From assembly GCF_049445855.1 (NCBI RefSeq), contig NZ_JBMSDV010000001.1, positions 1,364,001 through 1,428,000 on the forward strand: a DNA stretch of 64,000 nucleotides, read 5' to 3'. A program made the translations under genes and the position numbers. Below are positions 18,239-26,759 of this stretch, one piece after another (positions within the stretch are counted from its first letter, which is position 1; every line of letters begins with the position of its first letter). Below the pieces are notes generated by a model. The model saw only the letters and a program-made list of their open reading frames with translations. It was not told where the DNA came from and did no database searches. Source of the DNA: JAGOCV01 sp049445855. GTDB lineage: Bacteria; Pseudomonadota; Gammaproteobacteria; Burkholderiales; Burkholderiaceae_C.

Positions 18239-18652
18239 ATGAAAAGCCTCTTCCATTTCGCCTTCAACGTCCGCGACCTCGACGTCGCCCGCCGCTTCTA
18301 TGGTGGGGTCCTCGGCTGCGACGAGGGCCGCAGCACCGACACATGGGTCGACTTCGACTTCTTCGGCCACCAGATCTCGCTGCATCTGGGCGAGCCTTTT
18401 CCCACGGCGGACACCGGCAAGGTCGGCAACGTGATGGTGCCCATGCCTCATTTCGGACTGGTGCTCGCGCTGGACGACTGGAAAGGCATGGCGGCACGGC
18501 TGACCGAAGCCGGTACCGATTTCGTGCTCGAGCCCCAGGTGCGCTTCGAGGGCGAGCCCGGCGAGCAATGGACGATGTTCTTCCGCGACCCGTTCGGCAA
18601 TCCGCTGGAGGTCAAGGGCTTCCGTTCGCTCGCGAACCTCTACGCCAGCTGA
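18239..18652 (+). CDS. VOC (glyoxalase/dioxygenase fold) family protein
   Basis: A 137-residue, two beta-alpha-beta-beta-beta-module protein. It opens with FHFAFNVRDLDVARRFYGGVLGC, with the metal-ligand-type His at position 6, and ends with DPFGNPLEVKGF, where the Glu is the usual last ligand. The family includes glyoxalases, extradiol dioxygenases and resistance proteins, and the reaction cannot be deduced. It is divergent from the amino-acid binding protein and 16 bp upstream of marC, so it is probably co-transcribed with marC. Confidence 0.88.
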   Translation: MKSLFHFAFNVRDLDVARRFYGGVLGCDEGRSTDTWVDFDFFGHQISLHLGEPFPTADTGKVGNVMVPMPHFGLVLALDDWKGMAARLTEAGTDFVLEPQVRFEGEPGEQWTMFFRDPFGNPLEVKGFRSLANLYAS

Positions 18653-18668
18653 GGCGGGCACGGCAGCC

Positions 18669-19265
18669 ATGGGCTACACCTTCGTTTCCGCCACCATCCT
18701 GCTGCTGCTGATCACCGATCCGCTGGGCAACATCCCGATCTTCGCCAACGCGCTGCGCGGCGTGGCGCCCGAGCGGCGCACCCGCGTCATCCTGCGCGAA
18801 GTGCTCATTGCCTTCGTACTGCTGCTCGCCTTCATGTTCGTGGGCGACGGCTTCCTGCGCGTGATGAACCTGTCGGACCTGTCGCTGCAGATCGCGGGCG
18901 CGGTGGTGCTGTTCCTCATCGCGCTGCGCATGATCTTTCCGCCCGACAAGGGCGAGGACACGGTACCGCTCACCGAACCGCTGATCGTGCCGCTCGCCAT
19001 CCCCGCGCTGGCCGGACCATCCGCGCTGGCAACCGTGATGCTGCTGGTCAGCCAGGCTCCTGAAAGGCGCATGGAATGGGTGGCCGCACTCACCGTCACC
19101 ATGGTCGTCTGCGGCATCGTGCTGGTGCTGGCCGAAAAGATCCGCCGCCTGCTGGGCGACCGGCTGGTGATGGCGTTCGAGCGATTGATGGGCCTGATCC
19201 TCGTCGCCATCGCCGTGGAGATGCTGCTGCGCGGCATCCGCACGTTTGCCGGACAACTGCATTGA
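18669..19265 (+). CDS. MarC family inner-membrane protein
   Basis: A 198-residue protein with six predicted membrane helices and the MarC/YhgN signatures LLLITDPLGNIPIFANAL (about 11-28) and PLAIPALAGPSALATVML. The function of the family is unsettled; the old link to multiple antibiotic resistance was not supported. It lies immediately downstream of the VOC gene and 29 bp upstream of the next secreted protein. Confidence 0.92.
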   Translation: MGYTFVSATILLLLITDPLGNIPIFANALRGVAPERRTRVILREVLIAFVLLLAFMFVGDGFLRVMNLSDLSLQIAGAVVLFLIALRMIFPPDKGEDTVPLTEPLIVPLAIPALAGPSALATVMLLVSQAPERRMEWVAALTVTMVVCGIVLVLAEKIRRLLGDRLVMAFERLMGLILVAIAVEMLLRGIRTFAGQLH

Positions 19266-19294
19266 GGACAACGGCATTGAGAACCGGATTGCAC

Positions 19295-20470
19295 ATGACC
19301 CATCTCACCCAACTCCCGCGACTGCTTTCCGCCATTGCCATCGCCGCGTGCGCATTGATCGCCAGCGCTCCTGCACACGCCGTGCAGGACTGCGAGATCA
19401 ACGGCGAATCGGTCAACCCCAACAACGGCAACACCACGCGCGGCAAGACCGGCCTCATGCGCTGCAAGGACCGCGACACCGGCGTGATCCAGCGCGAACA
19501 GGAATTGCGGGACGGCAAGGACATCGGCATCGTGCGCTTCTACAAGGACGGCAAGCTCGCCAAGGAGCACAGCGTCAACGAGAAGGGCAACATGGAAGGC
19601 CGCGCGCGCGAATTCGCGGCCAACGGCCAGGTGGTGTTCGATGCGACGTATGTGAACAGCAACCGCGTCGGCATTGCGCGCGGCTTCCACGAAAACGGCC
19701 AGCCGCGTCGCGTGACCTTCTACTCCGACAAGTCGGACGAACAGGCCTATGCCGAGTTCACCGACCGCGGCGAGCTTTCCAGCCTGCGCTGCGGCGACAA
19801 GCCCCTGCTCGCACCGCACGTGGACGACGCGAAGCTCTGCGGATTTTCCGGGCAGCCCTCGCAGGTGGAACTGTTTTCCGGCAAGGGCCAGATCCGTTCG
19901 CGTCTGCGTTACCTGGACGGCAAGCGCGTGCGGCTCGAGCAGTTGAACGATGCCGGCAAGCCGACCCTGATCGACGAGGTCGTGGGCAGCACGCGCACCG
20001 AAAGGCGCTTCGACACCGACGGCGCGCTGCGCCGCGAAATCAGGCTGCAAGCCGCCGAACGCGGCTTCACGCGCGAAAGCGAAAAGGAATTCTCGGAGAA
20101 GGGCACGCTGGTGCGCGAGCAACGCTTTGCCCAGGGCCAGCTGGCCAGCGACGCGCGCTTCTACCTGAACGGCCAGCCGCGTTCGCGCATCGATTACACA
20201 CGGGACGGCGTCAGCGTGAGAACCGTGAACACCGACTACTACGACACAGGCAAGCTCGCCAGCGAAGGTGCGTACGTTTCGGTGCGTGGCCGTGGCGAAC
20301 AACCCGTCGGCAGCCACAAGCGTTTCGACGATCAGGGCCGGCTCGCGGCCGAGTCGATCTACGACGACAAGGGCAAGCTCAGCCGGGAACGTGTGTGGGA
20401 CGAAGCCGGCAAGATCGTCCGGGACGATGAAGTCTTTGAAGACGGATCGCGAAAGGCGTTCTCGCGCTAG
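19295..20470 (+). CDS. secreted protein with MORN/YwqK-like repeats
   Basis: A 391-residue protein. The ATG at 19295 opens a signal peptide (cleavage near SAPAHA-V), so the longer in-frame extension across marC is not used. The mature part is made of about ten short repeats of the type G-K-L-A/S-x-E-x-x-[FY]-x-x-[DN]-G-x, for example VRFYKDGKLAKEHSVNEKGN, FHENGQPRRVTFY and FDTDGALRREIRL. These resemble MORN_2/YwqK repeats. Two Cys pairs occur in the N-terminal half. Such proteins are thought to form extended beta sheets; no specific role is known to me. The stop codon lies in the loop of the terminator hairpin. Confidence 0.82.
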   Translation: MTHLTQLPRLLSAIAIAACALIASAPAHAVQDCEINGESVNPNNGNTTRGKTGLMRCKDRDTGVIQREQELRDGKDIGIVRFYKDGKLAKEHSVNEKGNMEGRAREFAANGQVVFDATYVNSNRVGIARGFHENGQPRRVTFYSDKSDEQAYAEFTDRGELSSLRCGDKPLLAPHVDDAKLCGFSGQPSQVELFSGKGQIRSRLRYLDGKRVRLEQLNDAGKPTLIDEVVGSTRTERRFDTDGALRREIRLQAAERGFTRESEKEFSEKGTLVREQRFAQGQLASDARFYLNGQPRSRIDYTRDGVSVRTVNTDYYDTGKLASEGAYVSVRGRGEQPVGSHKRFDDQGRLAAESIYDDKGKLSRERVWDEAGKIVRDDEVFEDGSRKAFSR

Positions 20471-20490
20471 TCGCGGGAACGCCTTTCTTC
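20452..20490. terminator. strong bidirectional terminator hairpin
   Basis: AAAGGCGTTC (20452-20461) pairs with GAACGCCTTT (20477-20486), extended by a wobble and four further pairs to a 15-bp stem with a 5-nt loop. The right side is followed by CTTC. It sits between two converging genes, and the TAG stop of the plus-strand gene lies in the loop. The A and T ends allow it to work on both strands. Confidence 0.85.
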
Positions 20491-20504
20491 AACCAGGCGC
20501 CTGA

Positions 20505-21389
20505 TCAGCGCTTGCCGTGCAGTTCAACGTCGATATCGACGCGGCGGTTCGGAGCCAGGCAGGCGACGAGCTTTTCGCGCGGCTGTTCGGCGCACTGCAC
20601 CACGGGTTCGGTTTCGCCCTTGCCTTGTGCCGCGATGCGACTCGCAGGCACACCGCGCTCGATCAGGTACTGGCGCACCGTGCGCGCGCGTGATTCGGAC
20701 AGTTGCTGGTTGTATGCAGCGTCCCCCAGACGGTCGGTGTGACCCGTGACCTGCACGCGATCGGATTCCGGCATGTTTCGGAGTTGGGTGGCAAACCGGT
20801 CCAGCTCCACGCGCCCCGCCGGCAGAAGATCGGCCGGGCCCGACCTGTCGAAAGTGAACAGCGCATCGGCGGACAGCTGCGTCACCTGGGCCGTCGTCGC
20901 GACAGGCGCTACACGTTCGACAACCCGCTCCACCACGCGCTCGATCACTTTTTCCTGCACAGGTGCCGTCGCCATGTTCAGCTGGCTGGCGCAGTCCGCC
21001 GGCAACCAGTGGAAGGTCTGCGCCTTCACGTCCTTGTCGAAGATCGCCTTGTATTGGCAGGTGACGTACTCACTGCCCTTGCCGGTACGAAAGTGGAAGA
21101 TGTAGTCCCATTCACGCACTTGCCCCAGGCCTTCGCGGAAATGCGGACGGCCCAGCAGGTCGTAAAGCTGGTCCTTGCGCATGCCCGGGGCCACGCTGCG
21201 CAGGTTCGTCACATTGGGGAACGTGCCTTCCTTCAACCATGCGTCCTTGCCGATGTCCGGGAAGACGACCTCGCCAGCCCGGCCATCGTCCGTCACGTCC
21301 TTGCTGACGACCGATGTGCCACAACCCTGCAGCGCCAGCAACAACACCGCCAGTGCCGTCGCACCCATCCATTTGATCTGTTTGTTCAT
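20505..21389 (-). CDS. OmpA-family lipoprotein with N-terminal BamE/SmpA-like domain
   Basis: A 294-residue lipoprotein: lipobox LALQGC gives Cys23. Residues about 50-135 (LRSVAPGMRKDQLYDLLGRPHF, then REWDYIFHFRTG and CQYKAIFDKDVK) match a BamE/SmpA-type fold. Residues about 180-290 form an OmpA C-terminal peptidoglycan-binding domain with VTGHTDRLGDAAYNQQLSESRA. Its start lies 32 bp after the stop of the trimeric adhesin, so it is the second gene of that operon. In other systems small lipoproteins next to trimeric autotransporters help their assembly; a similar role, with anchoring to the cell wall, is a reasonable inference. Confidence 0.9.
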   Translation of the reverse strand: MNKQIKWMGATALAVLLLALQGCGTSVVSKDVTDDGRAGEVVFPDIGKDAWLKEGTFPNVTNLRSVAPGMRKDQLYDLLGRPHFREGLGQVREWDYIFHFRTGKGSEYVTCQYKAIFDKDVKAQTFHWLPADCASQLNMATAPVQEKVIERVVERVVERVAPVATTAQVTQLSADALFTFDRSGPADLLPAGRVELDRFATQLRNMPESDRVQVTGHTDRLGDAAYNQQLSESRARTVRQYLIERGVPASRIAAQGKGETEPVVQCAEQPREKLVACLAPNRRVDIDVELHGKR

Positions 21390-21421
21390 GATGATTCCTT
21401 GTATTGAATGGAGCGGACGAC

Positions 21422-24400
21422 TTACCAGTGGAAGCCCACGCCGGCACTCACACCGACCTTGCCCTTGGTGTTGGCCGAGCCGCTGAACTTGACGACCCAG
21501 CGGCCGTTGTCCGACAGCTTGGAAACGCCGATCGCCACAGCCGCCTCGCCCGCATATCCGGCCACGCCAGCGGCAAACATGCTCTTGCCCGGGATGTAGG
21601 CTTGCGGCATGCCCGCCATGGCCATGGCACCGGCGGTGCCGGCGTTGGCGTTCTCGTTCACTTGCTCGATGCGGTTGCCCAGGTTCTGGATGCTGTTGTT
21701 CACGCTCGACAGGGCGTTGCTGACCGCACCGTTGAGCTGGTTCACGTTAACCGCGTCCGTGCCCGCACTGCCGGCAGCGACGTTGGTGATCTGGCGCTCC
21801 GCGCCGGCGCTGCCTACCGACACTTCACCAGCCGATGTCTGCGGCGCTGCGAGTCCTGCTGCGCTGTAGCTCGCCTGCGCACCACGAGTGGCCGCCGAGG
21901 CCTGGCCGAGCGCGACGGACGAAGCCGCGGTCGCCGACGCGTTGTTGCCGAGCGCCACGGAATTCGCACCGCTGGCTGACGCGAGGTTGCCGTTGGCCAT
22001 GGCGTTGTTACCCGACGCCGTCGCGCCAGAACCCGTGGCCAGCGCCTCGGTACCGGTCGCGGAGGGCGCGACATACGACGCCACATTGCCGGTCGTCCAG
22101 GTGCTGGCGGCCGTCGAGGTCACCGCGCGCAACTGCGCCACGTTCACGGCATCGCTGTCCTGCGTGCCTGCAGCCACGCCGGTGATCTGGCGATAGACGC
22201 CACTTGCCGCATCGCCGACGGCCACCGCACCCTGCGTGCCCGTGGTCGCGTTGATGGCCGCAATCTGTGCACCGGATGCGCCTGACGGGACATACCCCGG
22301 AGCGCCGGCCGCCGTCGAAGCCACCGAGCCTTCGCCCAACGCCACGCCGCCAGCAGCAGACGCCGTTGCGCCGGAGCCCACGGCAACGCTCGAGGCGCCA
22401 GAAGCCGAAGCACCGACACCGCTGGCGACAGCGTTCAGACCTGTCGCGCCATCGTTGGCATAGTTGGCACCGCTCGTGCCCCCATCGTTCACGCTGTAGT
22501 AGCGCGTGGTGTTCGCCGCCACGGTTGACGAGAGATTCTCGATAGCCTGGTTTGTCGCGTAAAGCTGCGAGCCATTGACGGCATCGGTACTCGTCGCGCT
22601 CAGCTGGCCCGCCGCGACGTTCTGGATCTGACGCTCCGAACCCGCGCTACCGACACTGACCACACCGGCGGGGGCTGCGCCGGCAAAGGTGTAGGCCGTG
22701 CCCTGGATGGTCGTACCTGCGGTCGCCACGGCGGCTGTCGTCGTCGAACCCGCGCCGAGCGCCACGCTGTTGTCCGTCGTTGCTGTCGCGTTGTGCCCGA
22801 CGGCCACCGACGCCGCGCCGGCTGAACTTGCACCGGCACCCACTGCGACTGAATTCAGACCGGTTGCGCCGTCGTTCGCGTAGTTCGCCTGCGTCGTTCC
22901 TCCATCGTTCACGCCGTAGTAGTGCGTCGCATTGGCCGTCACACTGGTCGTCAGGTTCTCGATGGCCTGGTTCGTCGCATACAGCTGCGAACCGTTGATG
23001 GCATCTGTGCTCGTCGCGCTGATGCGGCCAGCGGCGACGTTGGTGATCTGGCGTTCGTTACCCACTGAACCCACGCTCACCACGCTCTGCGGGTTGTTAC
23101 CCGCGAAACTGTAGGTGGTCCCGTTGATCGTCACGTCGGAAGTCGGATTCGCTGCAGCAGTATTGCTGCCATAACCCAGCGCGACATCGTTCTCGTTGTT
23201 GGCAGAAGAGAAGCCGCCGATCGCAATGGCACCGTCAGCGCCGGATTGCGAGAAGAAGCCCATGCTGATGGACGCGACGCCAGTGGAGTTGGACCACGTG
23301 CCCAGTCCTATGGAGTGGGCCCCAGTCGCACGGGCGCTCGGGCCGACTGCGGTTCCACCATAAGCGGCAAGCGTGTCATAGCCGATCGCAATACCATACA
23401 TGTCGGTCACTTCGGCGCGCAATCCGACTGCAACACCGTTGGCGAAAGCGTCCGCCCAGGCTCCTACGGAAACGCCACCGCCGCTGGCTGTCGCACCTGC
23501 ACCGGCGGCAACTGCGTTGATCGCCGTTGCGCCATCATTGTTGTAGTTGGCTTGCGTGGTTCCATCGTCGGTCACGCTGTAGTAATGCGTTGCGGTGGCC
23601 GTCACGCTGGTCGACAGCTCATCGATCGCCTGATTCGTCGCGTAGAGCTGCGAACCGTTGATGGCATCCGTGCTCGTCGCACTGATGCGGCCAGCCGCCA
23701 CGTTGATGATCTGGCGCTCATTGCCCACCGAACCCACGCTCACAACGCTCGCCGGGTTCGTACCCGCAAAGCTGTATGCGTTTCCGTTGATCGTCGTACC
23801 GGACGTCGGGTTAGCCGCAGCGGTCACGCTGCCCGATCCGAGTGCCACGGCGTTTTCATGCGAGGCCGACGCCTGGCGCCCGATGGCGAGCGCCCCCTCT
23901 GCGGTTGCAGACGCGTCGGTGCCATACGCTGCGGAATCCAGACTCGTTGCGGTTGCGCCCACGCCGACAGCCAGGGAATTCTCACCATCTGCACTCGACA
24001 GAAAGCCCAATGCAGTACTCGCATTGCCACTGGCAGAGGCCAGCCTGCCAAGCGCAGACGCACTGTCCGCCGTCGCTTCCGCGTTGTAGCCGACAGCGGT
24101 GGCATGACCCGCCGTAGCCCGTGTCGACGCCCCGACCGCAGTCGCTGCGTTCGTCGTGGCGCGTGCGTCAAAGCCCAAAGCTGAAGCGCTGTCCCCTGTC
24201 GCGTAGCTGGTTTCGCCGACCGCCAGCGCCCCGCCTCCGATACCGCTGCCGGCGATGGCCGTCGCGCCAACAGCCAGGGAATGGCCCGTACCTGCAGTCG
24301 TTGCAGTGGTCGTGTAAGCACCAGTCACGCTCGTGCGGATCGGATAGTCCACACCCGCCAATTCCTCGACGGCCTGATTCGTCGCGTAGAGCTGCGAGCC

Positions 24401-25429
24401 GTTGATGGCGTCCGTGCTCGTCGCACTGATGCGCCCTGCGGCGACGTTGGTGATCTGGCGTTCCGTCCCGACTGCGCCGACACTGACCACGCCACCCGCC
24501 GAAGGCACACCACCGGCGAAGGTATAAGTTGTGCCATTGATCATAGTGCTCGACGTCGGGTTGGATGCCGCAACCGTGGAATTGTTGCCCAGAACCACGG
24601 CACCATCCAGCAGTGCGGCAACGCTCACGCTGTTGCCGAGCACGAACGCGTTGTTGGCGTCAATGGTGTTGTCGTTGCCGAATGCGTAGGACCCCGCACC
24701 ATTGACGGTATTCGGATCACCGAACGCACCAGAGCTTGCACCATTGACGATGTTGCCGGTACCGATGCTGATGGACGACACGCCATTGGCCTGCGCCCCG
24801 CTGCCGATGGCGATCGTGTCGCGCGTTCCGCCTGCGACAGCGCCCACACCGACAGCAATGGACGTGTTGGCCGATGCGGTCGAAGCGAAGCCGAGGGCTG
24901 TGGCCCCGCCGCCCGAGGCATTGGCGAAGCTGCCGATTGCGGTGGCATTCCCGTTGGAGGAAGAAGCAGCGCGCCCGATGGCGACGGATTGGTCACCAGA
25001 TGCAGAAACCTGATAACCCAACGCGTATGAAAATTCTCCAGTCGCCTGAGCACCAAGGCCTGCGGCAAACGCGCCTGCTCCGGTGGCCTGCGCGAGGAAG
25101 CCGAATGCGCTCGATTGAAGGCCAGTCGCCGACGCATTGACTCCCATGGCAATGGTGTAGTCGTCGCTGGCAACGGCGCCGCTGCCGATTGCAATAGCCT
25201 CGAAACCTGCCGCTGATGCGTTGGCGCCTGTGACGCTGTTCACCAGCACGCCACCGATTGCGATTTCGGCAAGCGCCGGCGCAGAAGCACCGACCATGAG
25301 CGCCGTCAGCACGAGACTTGCTGCTAACGCGTTGCGGCTGTTCCGCTTGCCGCGCGCGCCGGAAATTTCCGATGCAGCCACCCAACTGCCCAACGCTTCG
25401 TTCCAGATCGTCTTATAAGTTCTGTTCAT
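21422..25429 (-). CDS. trimeric autotransporter adhesin (YadA/Hia type)
   Basis: A 1335-residue surface adhesin. It has an extended signal peptide region at 1-24 (MNRTYKTIWNEALGSWVAAS), a hydrophobic signal ending ALA near residue 55, and a long head and stalk of Hep_Hag repeats (AVAIG/SVALG heptads, dozens of copies). Repeated neck modules contain the NGSQLYATNQA motif. The C-terminal anchor (about 1245-1335) has the coiled segment NSIQNLGNRIEQVNENANAG followed by four beta strands ending GVGFHW. It would form a trimeric fibre on the outer membrane that mediates binding or autoaggregation. It heads an operon with the OmpA lipoprotein. The frame is intact despite repeats. Confidence 0.95.
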   Translation of the reverse strand: MNRTYKTIWNEALGSWVAASEISGARGKRNSRNALAASLVLTALMVGASAPALAEIAIGGVLVNSVTGANASAAGFEAIAIGSGAVASDDYTIAMGVNASATGLQSSAFGFLAQATGAGAFAAGLGAQATGEFSYALGYQVSASGDQSVAIGRAASSSNGNATAIGSFANASGGGATALGFASTASANTSIAVGVGAVAGGTRDTIAIGSGAQANGVSSISIGTGNIVNGASSGAFGDPNTVNGAGSYAFGNDNTIDANNAFVLGNSVSVAALLDGAVVLGNNSTVAASNPTSSTMINGTTYTFAGGVPSAGGVVSVGAVGTERQITNVAAGRISATSTDAINGSQLYATNQAVEELAGVDYPIRTSVTGAYTTTATTAGTGHSLAVGATAIAGSGIGGGALAVGETSYATGDSASALGFDARATTNAATAVGASTRATAGHATAVGYNAEATADSASALGRLASASGNASTALGFLSSADGENSLAVGVGATATSLDSAAYGTDASATAEGALAIGRQASASHENAVALGSGSVTAAANPTSGTTINGNAYSFAGTNPASVVSVGSVGNERQIINVAAGRISATSTDAINGSQLYATNQAIDELSTSVTATATHYYSVTDDGTTQANYNNDGATAINAVAAGAGATASGGGVSVGAWADAFANGVAVGLRAEVTDMYGIAIGYDTLAAYGGTAVGPSARATGAHSIGLGTWSNSTGVASISMGFFSQSGADGAIAIGGFSSANNENDVALGYGSNTAAANPTSDVTINGTTYSFAGNNPQSVVSVGSVGNERQITNVAAGRISATSTDAINGSQLYATNQAIENLTTSVTANATHYYGVNDGGTTQANYANDGATGLNSVAVGAGASSAGAASVAVGHNATATTDNSVALGAGSTTTAAVATAGTTIQGTAYTFAGAAPAGVVSVGSAGSERQIQNVAAGQLSATSTDAVNGSQLYATNQAIENLSSTVAANTTRYYSVNDGGTSGANYANDGATGLNAVASGVGASASGASSVAVGSGATASAAGGVALGEGSVASTAAGAPGYVPSGASGAQIAAINATTGTQGAVAVGDAASGVYRQITGVAAGTQDSDAVNVAQLRAVTSTAASTWTTGNVASYVAPSATGTEALATGSGATASGNNAMANGNLASASGANSVALGNNASATAASSVALGQASAATRGAQASYSAAGLAAPQTSAGEVSVGSAGAERQITNVAAGSAGTDAVNVNQLNGAVSNALSSVNNSIQNLGNRIEQVNENANAGTAGAMAMAGMPQAYIPGKSMFAAGVAGYAGEAAVAIGVSKLSDNGRWVVKFSGSANTKGKVGVSAGVGFHW
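22490..24480 (-). repeat. internal neck/stalk module repeats of the adhesin gene
   Basis: Four related segments of roughly 120-150 bp recur within the adhesin gene, each encoding VVSVGS.G.ERQI.NVAAG, then STDA.NGSQLYATNQA and usually a tail like THYY.V.D.GTTQANY.NDGAT. They are centred near 22560, 22980, 23640 and 24385. Nucleotide identity is high but not complete, so copy number may change by recombination. Confidence 0.8.
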
Positions 25430-25464
25430 TCTTCACTCCAGTATTGAATTTCATTCGTGAACCG

Positions 25465-25495
25465 GAGCTCAATGCACATGAGCTCTAGTTTTTTG
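25465..25495 (+). terminator. intrinsic-terminator-like hairpin in the adhesin leader
   Basis: GAGCTCA (25465-25471) pairs with TGAGCTC (25479-25485) across ATGCACA and is followed by TAG and six T on the plus strand. On the minus strand the same hairpin lies in the leader of the adhesin, some 36 nt before its ATG. No plus-strand gene precedes it, so it may stop antisense transcription. The whole 25430-25643 stretch is AT-rich and otherwise non-coding. Confidence 0.5.
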
Positions 25496-25643
25496 CACCG
25501 CTGTTCGGATAAGTTCAGGCGCTGGAGTGGACTCTAGAAATCAGAAGTGAATCTGGATATCGAGTTAACAATGGTTGACGATTGGATGAACGTTTCTTGA
25601 CACTTAGTTCACGAAGCAAGCTTTCTGCGCGAATCTAAAGGCG

Positions 25644-26660
25644 TCACTGCTGGATGTCCCGGAGGGCATAGCCGCGCCTGACAAGCTCGCTCAGCAGTGC
25701 GCCATTTCCCACGACGCCAGACGCGGGCAGCGCAACCAGCGGGACACTGGTGCCTTCCATGGAGCGCTCGATGATGTCGACGAGCCGTTGGCTGCGCGCC
25801 GCGAGCCAGACACGCGAATGGAAAACGGCATATGCGGCATGCCGGGCTCCACCCTCTGCCTCCATGGCATTGGCCTGGTCAACAGGGACATGGTTTCCCC
25901 GTGCCCAGCCTTCATCCACGAGCAACTGAAGCTTGCGGCGCTCCTGTCCGCTTGCGATGCTTGCGACTGCCTGGTCCAGCAGCTGCATCTGCGCTTCGGC
26001 GCTCATGCCGTCCAGCAGGCGCAACTGCGTCTGGGCGCCCTCCAGCTCGAGGATGGGCAACTTCGCGCCCTGTGCGTAGCCAATGAGGTAGAGCTGCGTG
26101 TTCTGCCCGACGTCATAGCCGTTGGCAGCGGCGAACTGCTGGCGCAACACCAGCGCAGCGAGCCATGGCTTCAGTCCCAGATATGAAGCAGGACTGGTCC
26201 TGATCGAGGCGGCGGCCGTCTGTAGCTGCGCCCAGGTTTGCGGTGACACGAGCTTGTCCAGCGACACACCAGTGGGCAGGGTGCCAGACGCTGCTGCGGC
26301 TTGTGCAAGGGCCTTCGAGTTGCCGGGGTCCACATCCAGGAGCAATGCCGTGCTTTGCGCCAGCGCCTGCATCAGCGGCAGGTTGAGCGGGAAGTATTCG
26401 CGCCGGCTGACCGTCGCACCGCCATAGACGAAGAGCTTGCGTCCACCTCGACTCGCCTCCACGAGAAAGCCGCGACGTCCTGTGGAATGGATCTGGTCGC
26501 GCAAGGCCTTCCCGTCATCGGAGGATTGGGGCATTGCCTGGGGCGGAGTCACTGGCGCGGGGGTTTGCGCAAACACCGGCATCAGCGCAAAGGAGGAAAG
26601 CACCGCCAGCATGACAGCGCGCCTCCATGGGGCAAGGAGAGGCATCAGTAGATTCTTCAT
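25644..26660 (-). CDS. TraB/GumN family protein, secreted
   Basis: A 338-residue protein with a signal peptide (to about residue 31, PVFAQ). The domain of the TraB/GumN family starts after a Pro-rich linker: FLVEASRGGRKLFVYGGATVSRREYFPLN near residues 65-93. This replaces the usual LFGTIHV box with LFVYGGATV, so the conserved GxxH of active TraB/ChaN-like hydrolases is missing. It may therefore be a non-catalytic relative. It lies upstream of the adhesin on the same strand, but 214 bp of non-coding DNA separate them, so co-transcription is doubtful. Confidence 0.7.
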   Translation of the reverse strand: MKNLLMPLLAPWRRAVMLAVLSSFALMPVFAQTPAPVTPPQAMPQSSDDGKALRDQIHSTGRRGFLVEASRGGRKLFVYGGATVSRREYFPLNLPLMQALAQSTALLLDVDPGNSKALAQAAAASGTLPTGVSLDKLVSPQTWAQLQTAAASIRTSPASYLGLKPWLAALVLRQQFAAANGYDVGQNTQLYLIGYAQGAKLPILELEGAQTQLRLLDGMSAEAQMQLLDQAVASIASGQERRKLQLLVDEGWARGNHVPVDQANAMEAEGGARHAAYAVFHSRVWLAARSQRLVDIIERSMEGTSVPLVALPASGVVGNGALLSELVRRGYALRDIQQ

Positions 26661-26759
26661 GGCGAAATGAAGAACCAGTGTCGGCCCGCGCCTTCAGGCC
26701 AACAAGCCCGCGCTTACCGTCAAATGCAAAGAATAGTTAAATCCAGCTGGATTTATGGA

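Noticed and set aside
17273..18670. 465-codon version of the amino-acid binding protein gene
   Set aside because: The extra 172 codons lie antisense to the VOC gene, while the start at 18154 gives a signal peptide and ribosome site.
21422..25429. Possible CRISPR or tandem satellite
   Set aside because: The repeats are coding, in frame and belong to head and neck modules of an adhesin; there are no regular spacers.
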